Positions 35,130 through 44,396 of a stretch of 58,219 bases of DNA are shown here, in pieces; position 1 is the stretch's first letter; each line of letters begins with the position of its first letter. Origin of the DNA: Akkermansia muciniphila (GTDB lineage Bacteria; Verrucomicrobiota; Verrucomicrobiia; Limisphaerales; UBA1100); the NCBI GenBank assembly GCA_945903605.1, contig CAMDOH010000007.1, positions 1-58,219 of the forward strand, in the 5' to 3' direction. Under the pieces are notes generated by a model. It did not search any database and had not been told where the DNA came from. It was given only the letters and a program-made list of their open reading frames with translations. The translations under genes and the position numbers were made by a program.

Positions 35130-36109
35130 CACTCGACACTCAGATCATCGCCGCATTGCGAAGCAACACCGCTGGCGTCTCCAGCTCGGATCTCTGCAAC
35201 AAACTCGGCATCACACGCGCCGCCATCTGGGCACGAATCGAATCACTCCGAAATCAAGGCTACGAGATTATCGCCAGCCCGCACATTGGATATCGACTCG
35301 TACGCAGTCCGGACAAGCTTAATGCGGATGATCTTCATGCGCAGATTCCGTCGAAACAAATCATCGGCCGCGACCTCTGCGTACTTGAACAGACGACTTC
35401 CACAAATGACGAGGCCGATCGCTTCGCGCGCCAAGGCGCCCGGGAAGGTCTCGCTGTCTTTGCAGAATCACAAACCCGCGGCCGCGGGCGACTCGGCCGC
35501 ATCTGGTCATCGCCGCCACGCAAAGGCGTTTGGGCCAGCATCCTTCTGCGTCCGCCGTTCACTCCCGCTGAAACAACACGCATCACCGTCATGTCCGCCG
35601 TCTCTGTCGCGCGCGCCATACAGCTACAGACTGGATTGAAGCCGGAAATCAAATGGCCAAATGACATTCTACTCAAGGGACGGAAAACCGCTGGCATCCT
35701 CACCGAGATGCAAGCCGAGTCGGATCATGTGAATTACGTCATCCTCGGAATCGGATTGGATGTGAATCAAACACAGGCGGATTTTCCAGCCGAAGTAAAA
35801 CCCGTTGCCACTTCGCTCAAGATTGAATCCGGCCGCGCCTTCAGCCGCACCGATATCGCGCTGGCTTTGCTACGCGAACTCGATTCCGATTACCGCAGAC
35901 TCTGCGCAGGAAAATTCTCTGCCATCGCCGAGGAATGGGAGGGATTATGCACGACCCTCGGCAAAGAGATCACCGTCACGGTCGGGAACCAGCAGCATCG
36001 CGGACGCGCAGAATCGCTCGATCCCAGCGGGGCACTCCTGTTACGCACTGTGTTTGGCCGGCTCGAACGCATCATCGGCGGCGATGTATCCATTCAAAAG
36101 AACCGCTGA
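35126..36109 (+). CDS. birA: biotin-[acetyl-CoA-carboxylase] ligase/repressor BirA
   Basis: Activates biotin and attaches it to carrier proteins, and may repress biotin genes. The 327 residues start at GTG 35126, overlapping the nadC stop. An N-terminal winged helix (about 1-60, SSDLCNKLGITRAAIWARI) marks the bifunctional type. The catalytic domain has TTSTNDEA, ESQTRGRGRLGRIW, KWPNDILLKGRKTAGIL and a C-terminal SH3-like domain. The same frame is open upstream through nadC; those residues do not resemble BirA and were not used. coaX starts 2 bp after its stop. Confidence 0.94.
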   Translation: MTLDTQIIAALRSNTAGVSSSDLCNKLGITRAAIWARIESLRNQGYEIIASPHIGYRLVRSPDKLNADDLHAQIPSKQIIGRDLCVLEQTTSTNDEADRFARQGAREGLAVFAESQTRGRGRLGRIWSSPPRKGVWASILLRPPFTPAETTRITVMSAVSVARAIQLQTGLKPEIKWPNDILLKGRKTAGILTEMQAESDHVNYVILGIGLDVNQTQADFPAEVKPVATSLKIESGRAFSRTDIALALLRELDSDYRRLCAGKFSAIAEEWEGLCTTLGKEITVTVGNQQHRGRAESLDPSGALLLRTVFGRLERIIGGDVSIQKNR

Positions 36110-36111
36110 TC

Positions 36112-36870
36112 ATGCCCCGCCTTCTACTCATCGACATCGGCAATACGCACACGCATCTTGGCTTGGCAAACGACAAGAAAGTTCTGCGGCACGCGAACTT
36201 TCCCACTTCGGATTGGTTCAATGGGACAGCCACAAAGTCGATCAACAGATTTACAGTCGGCAATAGAATTACCGGTTCTTCGTTATGCAGCGTCGTTCCG
36301 AAAGCGACGCCTCACGCCATTCGCGCTCTAAAACAACGGCACATCGTCCCTGTGATTTTGTCCATTCAAACTGTCATTGGGGTCGGCATCAACTATCCCA
36401 AGCCGCACACCATCGGGCCAGATCGTCTCGCCAATGCCATGGCGGTTCACCATCATTATGGAGCGCCGTCAATCGTCGTGGATTTTGGAACCGCAGTCAC
36501 ATTCGATGTCGTCGACCGTCATGGCGACTATGCAGGAGGCGTCATCTCCCCTGGCCTCTCCGCGATGACCGATTACCTGCACGAGAAGACAGCGCTTTTG
36601 CCTCGAATCAAAATTCGCGAAGCGCGCACGGCCATCGGGAAGAACACCGAGGAAGCGATGATCATCGGCGCAGTTCACGGCTATCGTGGTCTCATCCAAG
36701 GAATTCTCCGTGAACTCAAACGGGAACTGAAATCGGATTCACTTCCCGTCGTTGCCACTGGCGGATACGCCGCGCTGATGGCCAGGCGACTGCCAGACAT
36801 CACCGCCGTCGAGCCACTTCTCACTCTCGAAGGGCTGCGCCTCTTGCACGCCGCCCGAGGCAAGGATTAG
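36112..36870 (+). CDS. coaX: type III pantothenate kinase CoaX
   Basis: First step of coenzyme A synthesis by the actin-like type III enzyme. From ATG 36112 it has 252 residues, normal for the family. The phosphate-binding motif is LLIDIGNTHTHLGL (residues 5-18), followed by GPDRLANAMA and VDFGTAVTFDVVD, then GGVISPGL. Upstream in-frame codons lie inside birA and are rejected. The pair birA-coaX occurs in many bacteria. The gene ends before a 92-bp gap with an inverted repeat. Confidence 0.95.
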   Translation: MPRLLLIDIGNTHTHLGLANDKKVLRHANFPTSDWFNGTATKSINRFTVGNRITGSSLCSVVPKATPHAIRALKQRHIVPVILSIQTVIGVGINYPKPHTIGPDRLANAMAVHHHYGAPSIVVDFGTAVTFDVVDRHGDYAGGVISPGLSAMTDYLHEKTALLPRIKIREARTAIGKNTEEAMIIGAVHGYRGLIQGILRELKRELKSDSLPVVATGGYAALMARRLPDITAVEPLLTLEGLRLLHAARGKD

Positions 36871-36883
36871 CCCACCACTTCGA

Positions 36884-36913
36884 GCGCATGATTTCGCTTG
36901 CGCCATCATGCGC
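36884..36913. other. inverted repeat between coaX and the aldehyde dehydrogenase gene
   Basis: GCGCATGAT (36884-36892) and ATCATGCGC (36905-36913) form a perfect 9-bp stem with a 12-nt loop, 14 bp after the coaX stop. No T-run follows on the plus strand, so it could be a factor-dependent stop, an RNA-processing site or a regulator-binding dyad. Confidence 0.4.
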
Positions 36914-36962
36914 GAATTCTATCGTTCGGACATAGCCAGAAACTCTTCACCCAACCCATGTC

Positions 36963-38495
36963 ATGAAATCCAAATCGACTGCCAAAGCTGCTTCCAAACG
37001 AATCACTTCACACCCATCGACTGCCAGCACGAATGGAAATTCTCCCAAGCCGAAGAAAATGTTGATCGGCGGACGCTGGGTGTCCGCTGCTTCCGGCAAA
37101 ACATTTCCCACTTACAATCCCGCCACAGGAGAGATCATTTGCCAGATCCCAGAAGGTGACCGTCCTGATATCGATGCCGCTGTCCGCTCAGCCCGCAACG
37201 CTTTTGAGAATGGCCCGTGGCGCCGCATGTCTCCCTCCGACCGTGGGAAAACTCTCTGGCGTCTTGCGGATCTGCTCGAAAAACACACGGAGGAATTCGC
37301 GCGACTCGAATCACTCGACAATGGCAAACCGCTGGCAGTTGCGCGCGGCGCAGATTTGCCGCTGGCAGTGGACCTCTTTCGTTACATGGCTGGCTGGTGC
37401 ACCAAAATGCTCGGCAACACCATTCCCATTTCCGTCCCCTACGCCCCCGGGGAACGCTTCCACGCATACACCGTGCGTGAGCCGATCGGCGTCGTTGGAC
37501 AAATCATTCCGTGGAATTTCCCATTGTTGATGGCTGCATGGAAACTCGGCCCAGCCCTCGCCACGAGCTGCACCGTCGTCTTGAAACCCGCCGAGCAAAC
37601 GCCGCTCACTGCCCTTCGTCTCGGTGAACTCATCCAAGAAGCAGGCATTCCCGATGGCGTTGTCAATATCATCACAGGATTCGGAGAGACAGCCGGCGCC
37701 GCTCTGGCTGCGCATCCCGATGTGGACAAAATCGCCTTCACCGGTTCCACCGAGGTTGGAAAGATCATTGTGCGCGCCGCAGCCATCGACCTGAAGAAAG
37801 TTTCGCTCGAGCTGGGCGGCAAATCCCCCAACATCATCCTCGCGGATGCCGACATCGACTCTGCCATTGCCGGTGCTGCCAACGCGATTTTCTTCAATCA
37901 CGGCCAATGTTGCTGTGCCGGTTCACGACTCTACATCCAGAACAAACATTTTGATAAAGTAGTCGATGGCATCGCCAGCGCCGCGCGCAAAATCAAGGTC
38001 GGCCCCGGTGATCGCCCAGACACGGAAATGGGGCCGCTTGTTTCAGAAGAGCAATTGCATCGCGTTCTCGGCTACATGCGCGCAGGCGATAAGGAAGGCG
38101 CAAAGACGGTGGTCGGCGGCGGACGCCTTGGCGACAGCGGTTACTTCGTCAAACCCACCGTGCTCACCAACACCAAGCCCGGGATGAAAGTGATGGACGA
38201 AGAAATCTTCGGCCCCGTCGTCTGCGCCATCCCATTCAATCAAGTCGAAGATATTCTTCCGATTGAGTCGGACAACGTTTACGGCTTGGCAGCGGCTGTT
38301 TGGACTCGCGACATTTCCAAAGCGCACCGAATCGCCAGCGAACTTCGTGCCGGCACCGTATGGGTCAACTGCTACAATATTTTCGATTCTGCACTGCCAT
38401 TTGGCGGCTACAAACAATCGGGCTGGGGTCGAGAAATGGGCGCCGAAGTTCTCGATTTGTACACGCAGACGAAAGCGGTCTGTGTCCGATTGTGA
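36963..38495 (+). CDS. NAD(P)-dependent aldehyde dehydrogenase
   Basis: A 510-residue enzyme of the ALDH superfamily, closest in pattern to betaine/ALDH1-type enzymes. The catalytic Cys317 lies in FFNHGQCCCAGSR, the general base Glu283 in LELGGKSPN, the cofactor-binding loop in IIPWNFP (Asn185) and FTGSTEVGK. The first about 32 residues are Lys/Ser/Thr-rich and not part of the fold; a later ATG (MLIGGRWV, residue 33) is possible but the earlier start is in a clean leader. The substrate is not readable. It follows coaX by 92 bp and precedes trpA by 69 bp. Confidence 0.92.
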   Translation: MKSKSTAKAASKRITSHPSTASTNGNSPKPKKMLIGGRWVSAASGKTFPTYNPATGEIICQIPEGDRPDIDAAVRSARNAFENGPWRRMSPSDRGKTLWRLADLLEKHTEEFARLESLDNGKPLAVARGADLPLAVDLFRYMAGWCTKMLGNTIPISVPYAPGERFHAYTVREPIGVVGQIIPWNFPLLMAAWKLGPALATSCTVVLKPAEQTPLTALRLGELIQEAGIPDGVVNIITGFGETAGAALAAHPDVDKIAFTGSTEVGKIIVRAAAIDLKKVSLELGGKSPNIILADADIDSAIAGAANAIFFNHGQCCCAGSRLYIQNKHFDKVVDGIASAARKIKVGPGDRPDTEMGPLVSEEQLHRVLGYMRAGDKEGAKTVVGGGRLGDSGYFVKPTVLTNTKPGMKVMDEEIFGPVVCAIPFNQVEDILPIESDNVYGLAAAVWTRDISKAHRIASELRAGTVWVNCYNIFDSALPFGGYKQSGWGREMGAEVLDLYTQTKAVCVRL

Positions 38496-38525
38496 TCGTT
38501 CGCGACAACGAATAAACCAATCCCG

Positions 38526-38540
38526 CCTTGAGATTCAAGG
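38526..38540 (+). other. small hairpin upstream of trpA
   Basis: CCTTGA (38526-38531) and TCAAGG (38535-38540) form a 6-bp stem with a 3-nt loop, 24 nt before the trpA start. No leader peptide rich in Trp codons and no T-run are visible, so trp attenuation is not supported. Confidence 0.25.
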
Positions 38541-38564
38541 AATGCACTGGCATCCTGCGCGCCC

Positions 38565-39371
38565 ATGAGCCGCATCGTTGAGCGTTTCAATACGCTCAGA
38601 AAACAAGGGCAGAAAGGATTCATCGCCTACATTGGCGCAGGGGACCCTCATCTTGAAGCCACGCGTCAGTTTGCTCTGGCATTTGATCAAGCTGGTGTGG
38701 ACGTCCTCGAACTCGGCGTACCTTTCAGCGATCCGCTTGCTGATGGCCTCGTGAATCAACTCGCTGCTCAGCGCGGACTCAATTCCGGCACTACTCCCCC
38801 GAAGTTGCTTGCGACCATCGCCGCCATTCGTCGCGATTCACAGATTCCAATCGTCCTCTACATTTACTTCAATCTGCTTCATCGCGTCGGCATGGATCAC
38901 TTCATTCGCAATGCCGCTGAAGCTGGCGTGGACGGAATTCTAGTGCTCGACCTGCCTCCTGAAGAATCCGGCAGCTATGAAAAACTAATGACCGATGCTG
39001 GTCTCAGCCCGATTTATCTCATCGCTCCGACCACGCCGGACGACCGCATCGCAATCATTGCTCCGCGTGGAATGGGATTCCTCTACTACATTTCACGCGA
39101 AGGTGTCACCGGAATGCAACAGAAGGTCGCTGCCAACATTGACACGATGACCGCGCGCATTCGTGAACACAGTGCCCTGCCGATTGCCGTCGGCTTCGGA
39201 ATTTCAAATCCAGAACAAGCGCGCGCAGTTGCGGCGTCAGCCGACGCTATCGTTGTCGGCAGCGCCATTGTCAACCAGATCGCCGCAATCGGAAACGCCG
39301 ACGACCTCGTTCCACGGGTCACAGCATTTGTAAAAGAATTGGTGAACGCAGTGAAACCAACCCGATCATGA
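38565..39371 (+). CDS. trpA: tryptophan synthase alpha subunit
   Basis: Cleaves indole-3-glycerol phosphate to indole in the TrpA-TrpB complex. The 268 residues match the family. Signature segments are IAYIGAGDPHLEAT, DVLELGVPFSDPLADG with the catalytic Glu and Asp, YYISREGVTGM and VGFGISNPEQA. trpB is not adjacent; instead the gene overlaps manC by 4 bp (ATGA). No Shine-Dalgarno sequence is seen before the ATG. The function is secure, and the neighbourhood is unusual for a trp gene. Confidence 0.95.
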   Translation: MSRIVERFNTLRKQGQKGFIAYIGAGDPHLEATRQFALAFDQAGVDVLELGVPFSDPLADGLVNQLAAQRGLNSGTTPPKLLATIAAIRRDSQIPIVLYIYFNLLHRVGMDHFIRNAAEAGVDGILVLDLPPEESGSYEKLMTDAGLSPIYLIAPTTPDDRIAIIAPRGMGFLYYISREGVTGMQQKVAANIDTMTARIREHSALPIAVGFGISNPEQARAVAASADAIVVGSAIVNQIAAIGNADDLVPRVTAFVKELVNAVKPTRS

Positions 39372-40495
39372 AAACGAAAGCCGACATCAAAGATCGATTT
39401 GCCGTCATCATGGCCGGTGGACGCGGCGAGCGTTTCTGGCCCGTCAGTCGCGAGAGCACACCCAAACAACTGCTCTCGTTGCTCGATAAGAAATCATTTC
39501 TCCAACAAGCCGTCGAGCGCATCGCCCCTCTCGTTCCGGAAAAGAATATCTTTGTCATCACTGGAGAATCGATGGTGCCAGCCGTGCGAAAGCAATTGCC
39601 AAAACTTCCGAAGAACAATGTGGTTGGCGAACCGTGCGGGCGCGATACGTGTGCCGCCGTCACACTCGGAGCTTCCCTCGTTGGTTCGCGATCAACCACA
39701 GGCATCATGGCCGTGCTACCTGCCGACCACGTCGTCCCCGATGCGAAACGGTTTCAACAAGTGCTTGCCGATAGTTTCGATCTCGCTTCGCGAGGTCGGG
39801 CAATTGTCACTGTCGGAATCAAACCAACGGCCCCAGAAACCGGTTACGGATATATTCGCGTGGGCGCAGAATTGCCACCGCCACACGGCATCAAACCCTA
39901 CAAGACAGCCTTTCATCGAGCTGAACAGTTCACGGAAAAACCCAACTTGGATCGCGCGCTGGAATACATGAACAGCGGATTGTACAGATGGAATGCGGGC
40001 ATTTTTCTTTGGAGTTTTGTGACGATCACAGAAGGCCTGCAGCAGCATCAGCCGGAGATGTTCGCGGCATGCCAGCGATGGTTTACTGCTGCAGGAAAAG
40101 AGAAACTTCAAAAGATTCTCGCGAAGGATTACCCGGATATCAAACGCACATCCATCGACTATGCGCTTTTGGAAAAGGCACAGAATGTCATCGTCGCAGA
40201 TGGAGATTTTGATTGGGACGATCTCGGTTCTTGGACAGCTGTGGCTCGTCATTTCAAACCCGATGCCGAGGGAAATTGCGCGCGCGCTGATTTTATCCAC
40301 GTCGATTCAGCTCGAAACCTCGTGTTTGATGCTCGCGAGAAACACGTCACGCCGATTGCATTGGTGGGATTGCGCGATTGCATTGTGGTGGCAACCGATG
40401 ACGCGCTGCTCGTAGCTCATAAAAGAGCGGCGCAACAAGTCAAAGCACTTGTCTCAAAACTCGCCGAGATTCCCCGATTCAAAAAACTCCTGTGA
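39368..40495 (+). CDS. manC: mannose-1-phosphate guanylyltransferase
   Basis: Makes GDP-mannose from mannose-1-phosphate and GTP for glycan synthesis. The 375-residue protein is the monofunctional form without the C-terminal isomerase domain. The signature IMAGGRGERFWPVSRE with TPKQLL is at about 13-37, with YGYIRVG, FTEKPNLDRA, WNAGIFLWS and GDFDWDDLGSW later. The start ATG overlaps trpA and its stop overlaps the next gene as GTGA, so three unrelated functions are translationally linked. It could alternatively use another nucleotide sugar, but all motifs fit GDP-mannose. Confidence 0.92.
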   Translation: MKTKADIKDRFAVIMAGGRGERFWPVSRESTPKQLLSLLDKKSFLQQAVERIAPLVPEKNIFVITGESMVPAVRKQLPKLPKNNVVGEPCGRDTCAAVTLGASLVGSRSTTGIMAVLPADHVVPDAKRFQQVLADSFDLASRGRAIVTVGIKPTAPETGYGYIRVGAELPPPHGIKPYKTAFHRAEQFTEKPNLDRALEYMNSGLYRWNAGIFLWSFVTITEGLQQHQPEMFAACQRWFTAAGKEKLQKILAKDYPDIKRTSIDYALLEKAQNVIVADGDFDWDDLGSWTAVARHFKPDAEGNCARADFIHVDSARNLVFDAREKHVTPIALVGLRDCIVVATDDALLVAHKRAAQQVKALVSKLAEIPRFKKLL

Positions 40496-41712
40496 ACATC
40501 CCATTACCAACATCACGCCACGTCGTCAGAGTCAAGATGGGCGCAGTCGATCGAATTAGAGACGGTCATCCGTGGGTCTTTCAAGTCGCCCTGCAAGGCA
40601 TAGTCAAAGGAGTCGAGGATGGCGCTTGGGTCGATATCCAAGATCACAAGGGACGATTTCTCGGAACCGGATTTTACAATTCAAAGTCACGAATCGTCCT
40701 TCGCGTCCTTTCAACTGAAAGTCACCAATCGGATGCGGATTTTTTTCAGAAACGAATTGCTGCAGCGATTGAGCATCGTCAGGAAGTTTATCCCGGCAGG
40801 TCTTGTTTCCGAGTGCTCAACGCTGAATCGGATTGGATGAGCGGACTCATCGTCGACAAATACGAAGACGTGCTCGTGATGCAGATCAGTTCGACGGGAA
40901 TGGAACAGCGGAAAGACCAAATCGCTGGAGCACTTCGAGCTGCGCTCAAACCACGTGCGATCATCGAGCGCGGTGACGGAGCTTCACGAAAGCTCGATGG
41001 ATTGTCGGAATCACGCGACGTGCTGTTTGGTGAAGCGCCCGGAAAGATTGCTGCGCGCATCAATGAACTCATCTTTGAAGTGGACCCTCTTGGAGGACAC
41101 AAGACGGGCGCATACCTCGATCAGCAACTGAATTATCAGGCCATCACGCGCTGGGCAAAAGGCGCGCGCGTGCTTGATTGCTTCACGTTTCATGGCGGCT
41201 TTGCGTTGCATGCTGCCAAGGCCGGTGCAGCACATGTCACAGCCATTGAGCAATCGTCAGATGCAGTTCAGATCGCCACACGAAACGCAGCGGCCAATTC
41301 GCTCTCGAAGCAATGCGAGTTTGTAACAGACAATGTTTTTGACTGGTTCAAACCGGCAACGGCGAAGGCAGCTCAATCGGAATCGGGCCTTTATGATCTG
41401 GTTATTTTGGATCCGCCATCATTCACGCGGTCGCGCACTGAAGTGGAAGATGCCTTGCGCGGTTACAAAGAAATCCATTTGCGGGCGATGCGATTACTAC
41501 GGCCGGGCGGCGTGCTCGCGACTTTTTGCTGCTCGCATCACGTGAGCCGAGAATTGTTCATGAGCGTCATCACAGATGCGGCGATGGACTCACATCGCGC
41601 ATTGAGGTTGCTGGAGAATTTCTCGCAATCGCCCGACCATCCGATTCTGCCAGCAATTCCGGAGACGGAATATCTGAAAGGATTCGCGCTACAAGTTCTG
41701 CCGCGAGCCTAG
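40492..41712 (+). CDS. class I SAM-dependent rRNA methyltransferase (RlmI-like)
   Basis: A 406-residue methyltransferase of the RlmI/RlmK type that makes m5C in 23S rRNA. The N-terminal PUA-like domain (GHPWVFQVAL onward) is followed by a Rossmann domain: GHKTGAYLDQQ, the SAM loop VLDCFTFHGGFALHAAKAGA, VILDPPSF, and the catalytic-cysteine segment FCCSHHVS. The GTG start is within the manC stop (GTGA). The exact target nucleotide is not known. Its 3' end overlaps convergent rnd by 4 bp. Confidence 0.9.
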   Translation: MNIPLPTSRHVVRVKMGAVDRIRDGHPWVFQVALQGIVKGVEDGAWVDIQDHKGRFLGTGFYNSKSRIVLRVLSTESHQSDADFFQKRIAAAIEHRQEVYPGRSCFRVLNAESDWMSGLIVDKYEDVLVMQISSTGMEQRKDQIAGALRAALKPRAIIERGDGASRKLDGLSESRDVLFGEAPGKIAARINELIFEVDPLGGHKTGAYLDQQLNYQAITRWAKGARVLDCFTFHGGFALHAAKAGAAHVTAIEQSSDAVQIATRNAAANSLSKQCEFVTDNVFDWFKPATAKAAQSESGLYDLVILDPPSFTRSRTEVEDALRGYKEIHLRAMRLLRPGGVLATFCCSHHVSRELFMSVITDAAMDSHRALRLLENFSQSPDHPILPAIPETEYLKGFALQVLPRA

Positions 41713-42809
41713 AATTGCAGACACGCGCGCTGCCAAGGCAGGAGTTCCTCCTGGGCAGTTTCGTCCATTGCAATCCGAGTGAGCATTGCGCGACTGGCGA
41801 TGATGGTTGGGTCGAGGCAAAGCGTCTTTGCGGAGTCATCCCGACTTTTCTGCACGGCATCCAATCTGCGTCGTTGCTGTTTTGTGAAGTGCGTTCGAGG
41901 AGGATGCTGGTACGGATTGGGCCTCACTTCGGATGGAACGCGTAATCCGCGCTCAATGGCTTCGATGATCCGACGTCGGCGCGGTTCAGGTGCACGTCTT
42001 GGAACATGCTGCTCAAATCCGTTTCCGGCGGAAGCGCAATCAGCGAGATGAATCATGAGATCGTGAGACAGGACGAAGAACGGAGGTCGGTTCAGTTGGC
42101 GTGCCTCCTCGTTGCGCCAGTGCCATAGTTCACGAAGGATGGCGAGCGCCGATGCCCCCAGTGGCGCACTGCCACGGATTCGCCAGATGGAATCGGAATC
42201 GGGAATCTGTGGTTGGGAGGTTGAACGGATGAGTTTGTCGCACTCTTGCTTGTGCCAATCGAGGCGGCCTTTTGATTCCAGTTCGGCTCGCAACAGATCG
42301 GACAGTGCCTTGAGATGGCGCGTGTCGTCTCGTGCGTATTGTTGCAACGCGGGTGTGATGGGGCGCTTTGACCAGTTGGCTTTTTGTCCGCTCTTCTCCA
42401 ATTTCACTCCGAGACAATTGGCGGCGAGATCGGCCAATCCAAATTTGGCTTTGCCGAGTAGCCGGGCGGCAAACATGGTGTCAAACAAAGTCGTCGGCAG
42501 AAAATCATGGTGATCTTTGAACAGGCGCAAGTCGTAATCGGAACCGTGCATGATAAGTTCACGCTGACGAAAAATTGCGAAAAGGGATGAGAGATTCAAT
42601 CCCGCTAACGGATCAATCAAGTGATCTTCACCCGGCAAACTGACTTGGATGAGGCAGAGTTTTTCAGGAAAGCTGTGCAAGCTGTCGGCCTCGGTATCAA
42701 TAGCCAACCACGGGGCTATTTCAATTCTGGCAACGAGGTCGTCCAACGCTTGCTGCGTTTCAATCACACGCGAATTAGATAGAAAAGTGATTGCGACGTC
42801 CATCCTCAT
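41709..42809 (-). CDS. rnd: ribonuclease D
   Basis: 3' to 5' exoribonuclease trimming tRNA precursors. The start ATG is at 42807-42809 (366 residues) or two codons later at 42803; a start at 42854 would add 15 residues. The DEDDy catalytic set is visible: AIDTEADSL (Asp and Glu), HGSDYDLRLF (Asp) and YARDDTRHL (Tyr, Asp). An HRDC-like domain follows at about 205-290. It overlaps the convergent methyltransferase by 4 bp, and its start region overlaps or touches that of the divergent acyl-CoA synthetase. Confidence 0.92.
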   Translation of the reverse strand: MRMDVAITFLSNSRVIETQQALDDLVARIEIAPWLAIDTEADSLHSFPEKLCLIQVSLPGEDHLIDPLAGLNLSSLFAIFRQRELIMHGSDYDLRLFKDHHDFLPTTLFDTMFAARLLGKAKFGLADLAANCLGVKLEKSGQKANWSKRPITPALQQYARDDTRHLKALSDLLRAELESKGRLDWHKQECDKLIRSTSQPQIPDSDSIWRIRGSAPLGASALAILRELWHWRNEEARQLNRPPFFVLSHDLMIHLADCASAGNGFEQHVPRRAPEPRRRRIIEAIERGLRVPSEVRPNPYQHPPRTHFTKQQRRRLDAVQKSRDDSAKTLCLDPTIIASRAMLTRIAMDETAQEELLPWQRACLQF

Positions 42810-44334
42810 GAGTTTGGACTTTTCATCCCAGCCAACGCGCCTATCCTGCTGCAACGTGACTCTGCACCAATCCTTCGACGAGACTACAAACCGGCACGCA
42901 GATAAAGTTGCAATCTATTGGGGTGACGATACTTTCACCTATTCCTCATTGCGCGAACAGACTCAAAACTGGGCACGGCATTTGACGCGTGATCATGGTG
43001 TGCAACCGGGTGACCGTGTTGGATTGTGGCTCCAAAACTCTCCGCAGTTCATTCCTGTTCTGTTTGGCATTCTATCGGCGGGAGCGATTGCCATCCCCAT
43101 CAACACCTTTTTAAAGCCGGCGGAAGTGTCGTACATGCTGTCGGATTCGGGTGCCAAAGTGTTGATCACGAACGCGGAGCGTCAACCAATTCTCGGCGAA
43201 CTGACAACCGCAATCACAGGGTTAAGCGTGATCGATGTTGAATCACTGACGAATATCCCCGGCGACACCGTGTTGGTTTCAAGAAAGGAAGATGATCTGG
43301 CGGTGCTGATTTACACTTCGGGAACCACTGGCCATCCAAAGGGTGCGATGCTTTCGCATAAAAACCTACTGAGCAATGTGCAAAGCACAGTGCAAGTTCT
43401 CGATGTTGTGGAAACCGATCGAATGGTTGTCGTGTTGCCGATGTTTCATAGTTTCATGCTGTGTGTGGGAGTGATTTTGCCGGCGCTATTTGCGATGCCG
43501 ATTGTCATCATCCGCTCGCTAAGCCCACCAAAAAACATGTTGATGGAATTGATCCGGCATAAAGGAACAATCCTGCCAGCGGTTCCGCAGTTCTTTCGAA
43601 TGTTGAGTTCGGCTGCGAGCACGATTCCACTCCCGTTACGACTTTGTGTGAGTGGCGGAGCGCCCTTACCTCGCGAGATTTTACGTGAGTTTCAGCAACG
43701 GATGACGGTGCCGCTGATTGAAGGATACGGCCTCAGTGAAGCAAGTCCGGTGGTATCACTGAACCCCATCAATGGACTGCAAAAGGAAGGATCGATCGGA
43801 ATGCCGATTCCCGATGTGGAGATCTGCGTGAAAGACGATCATGGCGCGCTGATTGAGACGGGACAAACGGGTGAGATTTGTGTGCGCGGCGCGAATGTCA
43901 TGCTCGGTTATTGGAATCGCCCCGAGGAAACAGCGAGCACTCTGCGCGATGGATGGCTGCACACCGGCGATATCGGCAATGTGGATGCCGATGGTTACTG
44001 GCATATCACGGACAGGAAAAAGGACATGCTCATCGTCAATGGAATCAATGTTTATCCACGCGAGATTGAAGAGATCCTTTACCAATTCCCAAATGTGAAA
44101 GAGGCAGCTGTGGTGGGTGTGCCAGACATCAAACGTGGCGAGACTCCGCTGGCTTTCGTGTCGATGAACGAGGGGACCCTGCTAGACGAGAAATTGTTGC
44201 ATGAACATCTGCGCGGGAAACTAGCCGACTACAAAGTGCCACGCCAAGTGCGCGTGCTTCCAGCTTTGCCGCGAAACGCAACAGGCAAGATTTTGAAGAC
44301 GCAATTGCGCACGTTGACTGCATCGGCAGATTGA
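42808..44334 (+). CDS. long-chain fatty-acid-CoA ligase-like AMP-forming enzyme
   Basis: An adenylate-forming enzyme activating a carboxylic acid to its CoA ester. From ATG 42808 it has 508 residues; a GTG at 42856 (VTLHQSFDE) is an alternative. The AMP-binding motif is LIYTSGTTGHPKGAMLSHKN, followed by GYGLSEASPV, GWLHTGDIGN, DRKKDMLIVNGINVYPREIE and the C-terminal lysine motif NATGKILKT. The chain-length preference cannot be read; the pattern fits fatty-acyl-CoA synthetases. Its start abuts or overlaps that of divergent rnd, leaving no room for separate leaders. Confidence 0.9.
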   Translation: MSLDFSSQPTRLSCCNVTLHQSFDETTNRHADKVAIYWGDDTFTYSSLREQTQNWARHLTRDHGVQPGDRVGLWLQNSPQFIPVLFGILSAGAIAIPINTFLKPAEVSYMLSDSGAKVLITNAERQPILGELTTAITGLSVIDVESLTNIPGDTVLVSRKEDDLAVLIYTSGTTGHPKGAMLSHKNLLSNVQSTVQVLDVVETDRMVVVLPMFHSFMLCVGVILPALFAMPIVIIRSLSPPKNMLMELIRHKGTILPAVPQFFRMLSSAASTIPLPLRLCVSGGAPLPREILREFQQRMTVPLIEGYGLSEASPVVSLNPINGLQKEGSIGMPIPDVEICVKDDHGALIETGQTGEICVRGANVMLGYWNRPEETASTLRDGWLHTGDIGNVDADGYWHITDRKKDMLIVNGINVYPREIEEILYQFPNVKEAAVVGVPDIKRGETPLAFVSMNEGTLLDEKLLHEHLRGKLADYKVPRQVRVLPALPRNATGKILKTQLRTLTASAD

Positions 44335-44396
44335 CGGCGCAGGGAGCATCGACGATATTCCAAAGTGAGACTGTTCCATTGAACTTTTCAAAAGCC

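Noticed and set aside
37311-37907. A 198-codon minus-strand open frame inside the aldehyde dehydrogenase gene
   Set aside because: It is a mirror frame of a strongly conserved enzyme and shows no protein-like motifs.
38496-38564. A trp leader or attenuator before trpA
   Set aside because: There is no short reading frame with Trp codons and no terminator-type hairpin with a T-run.
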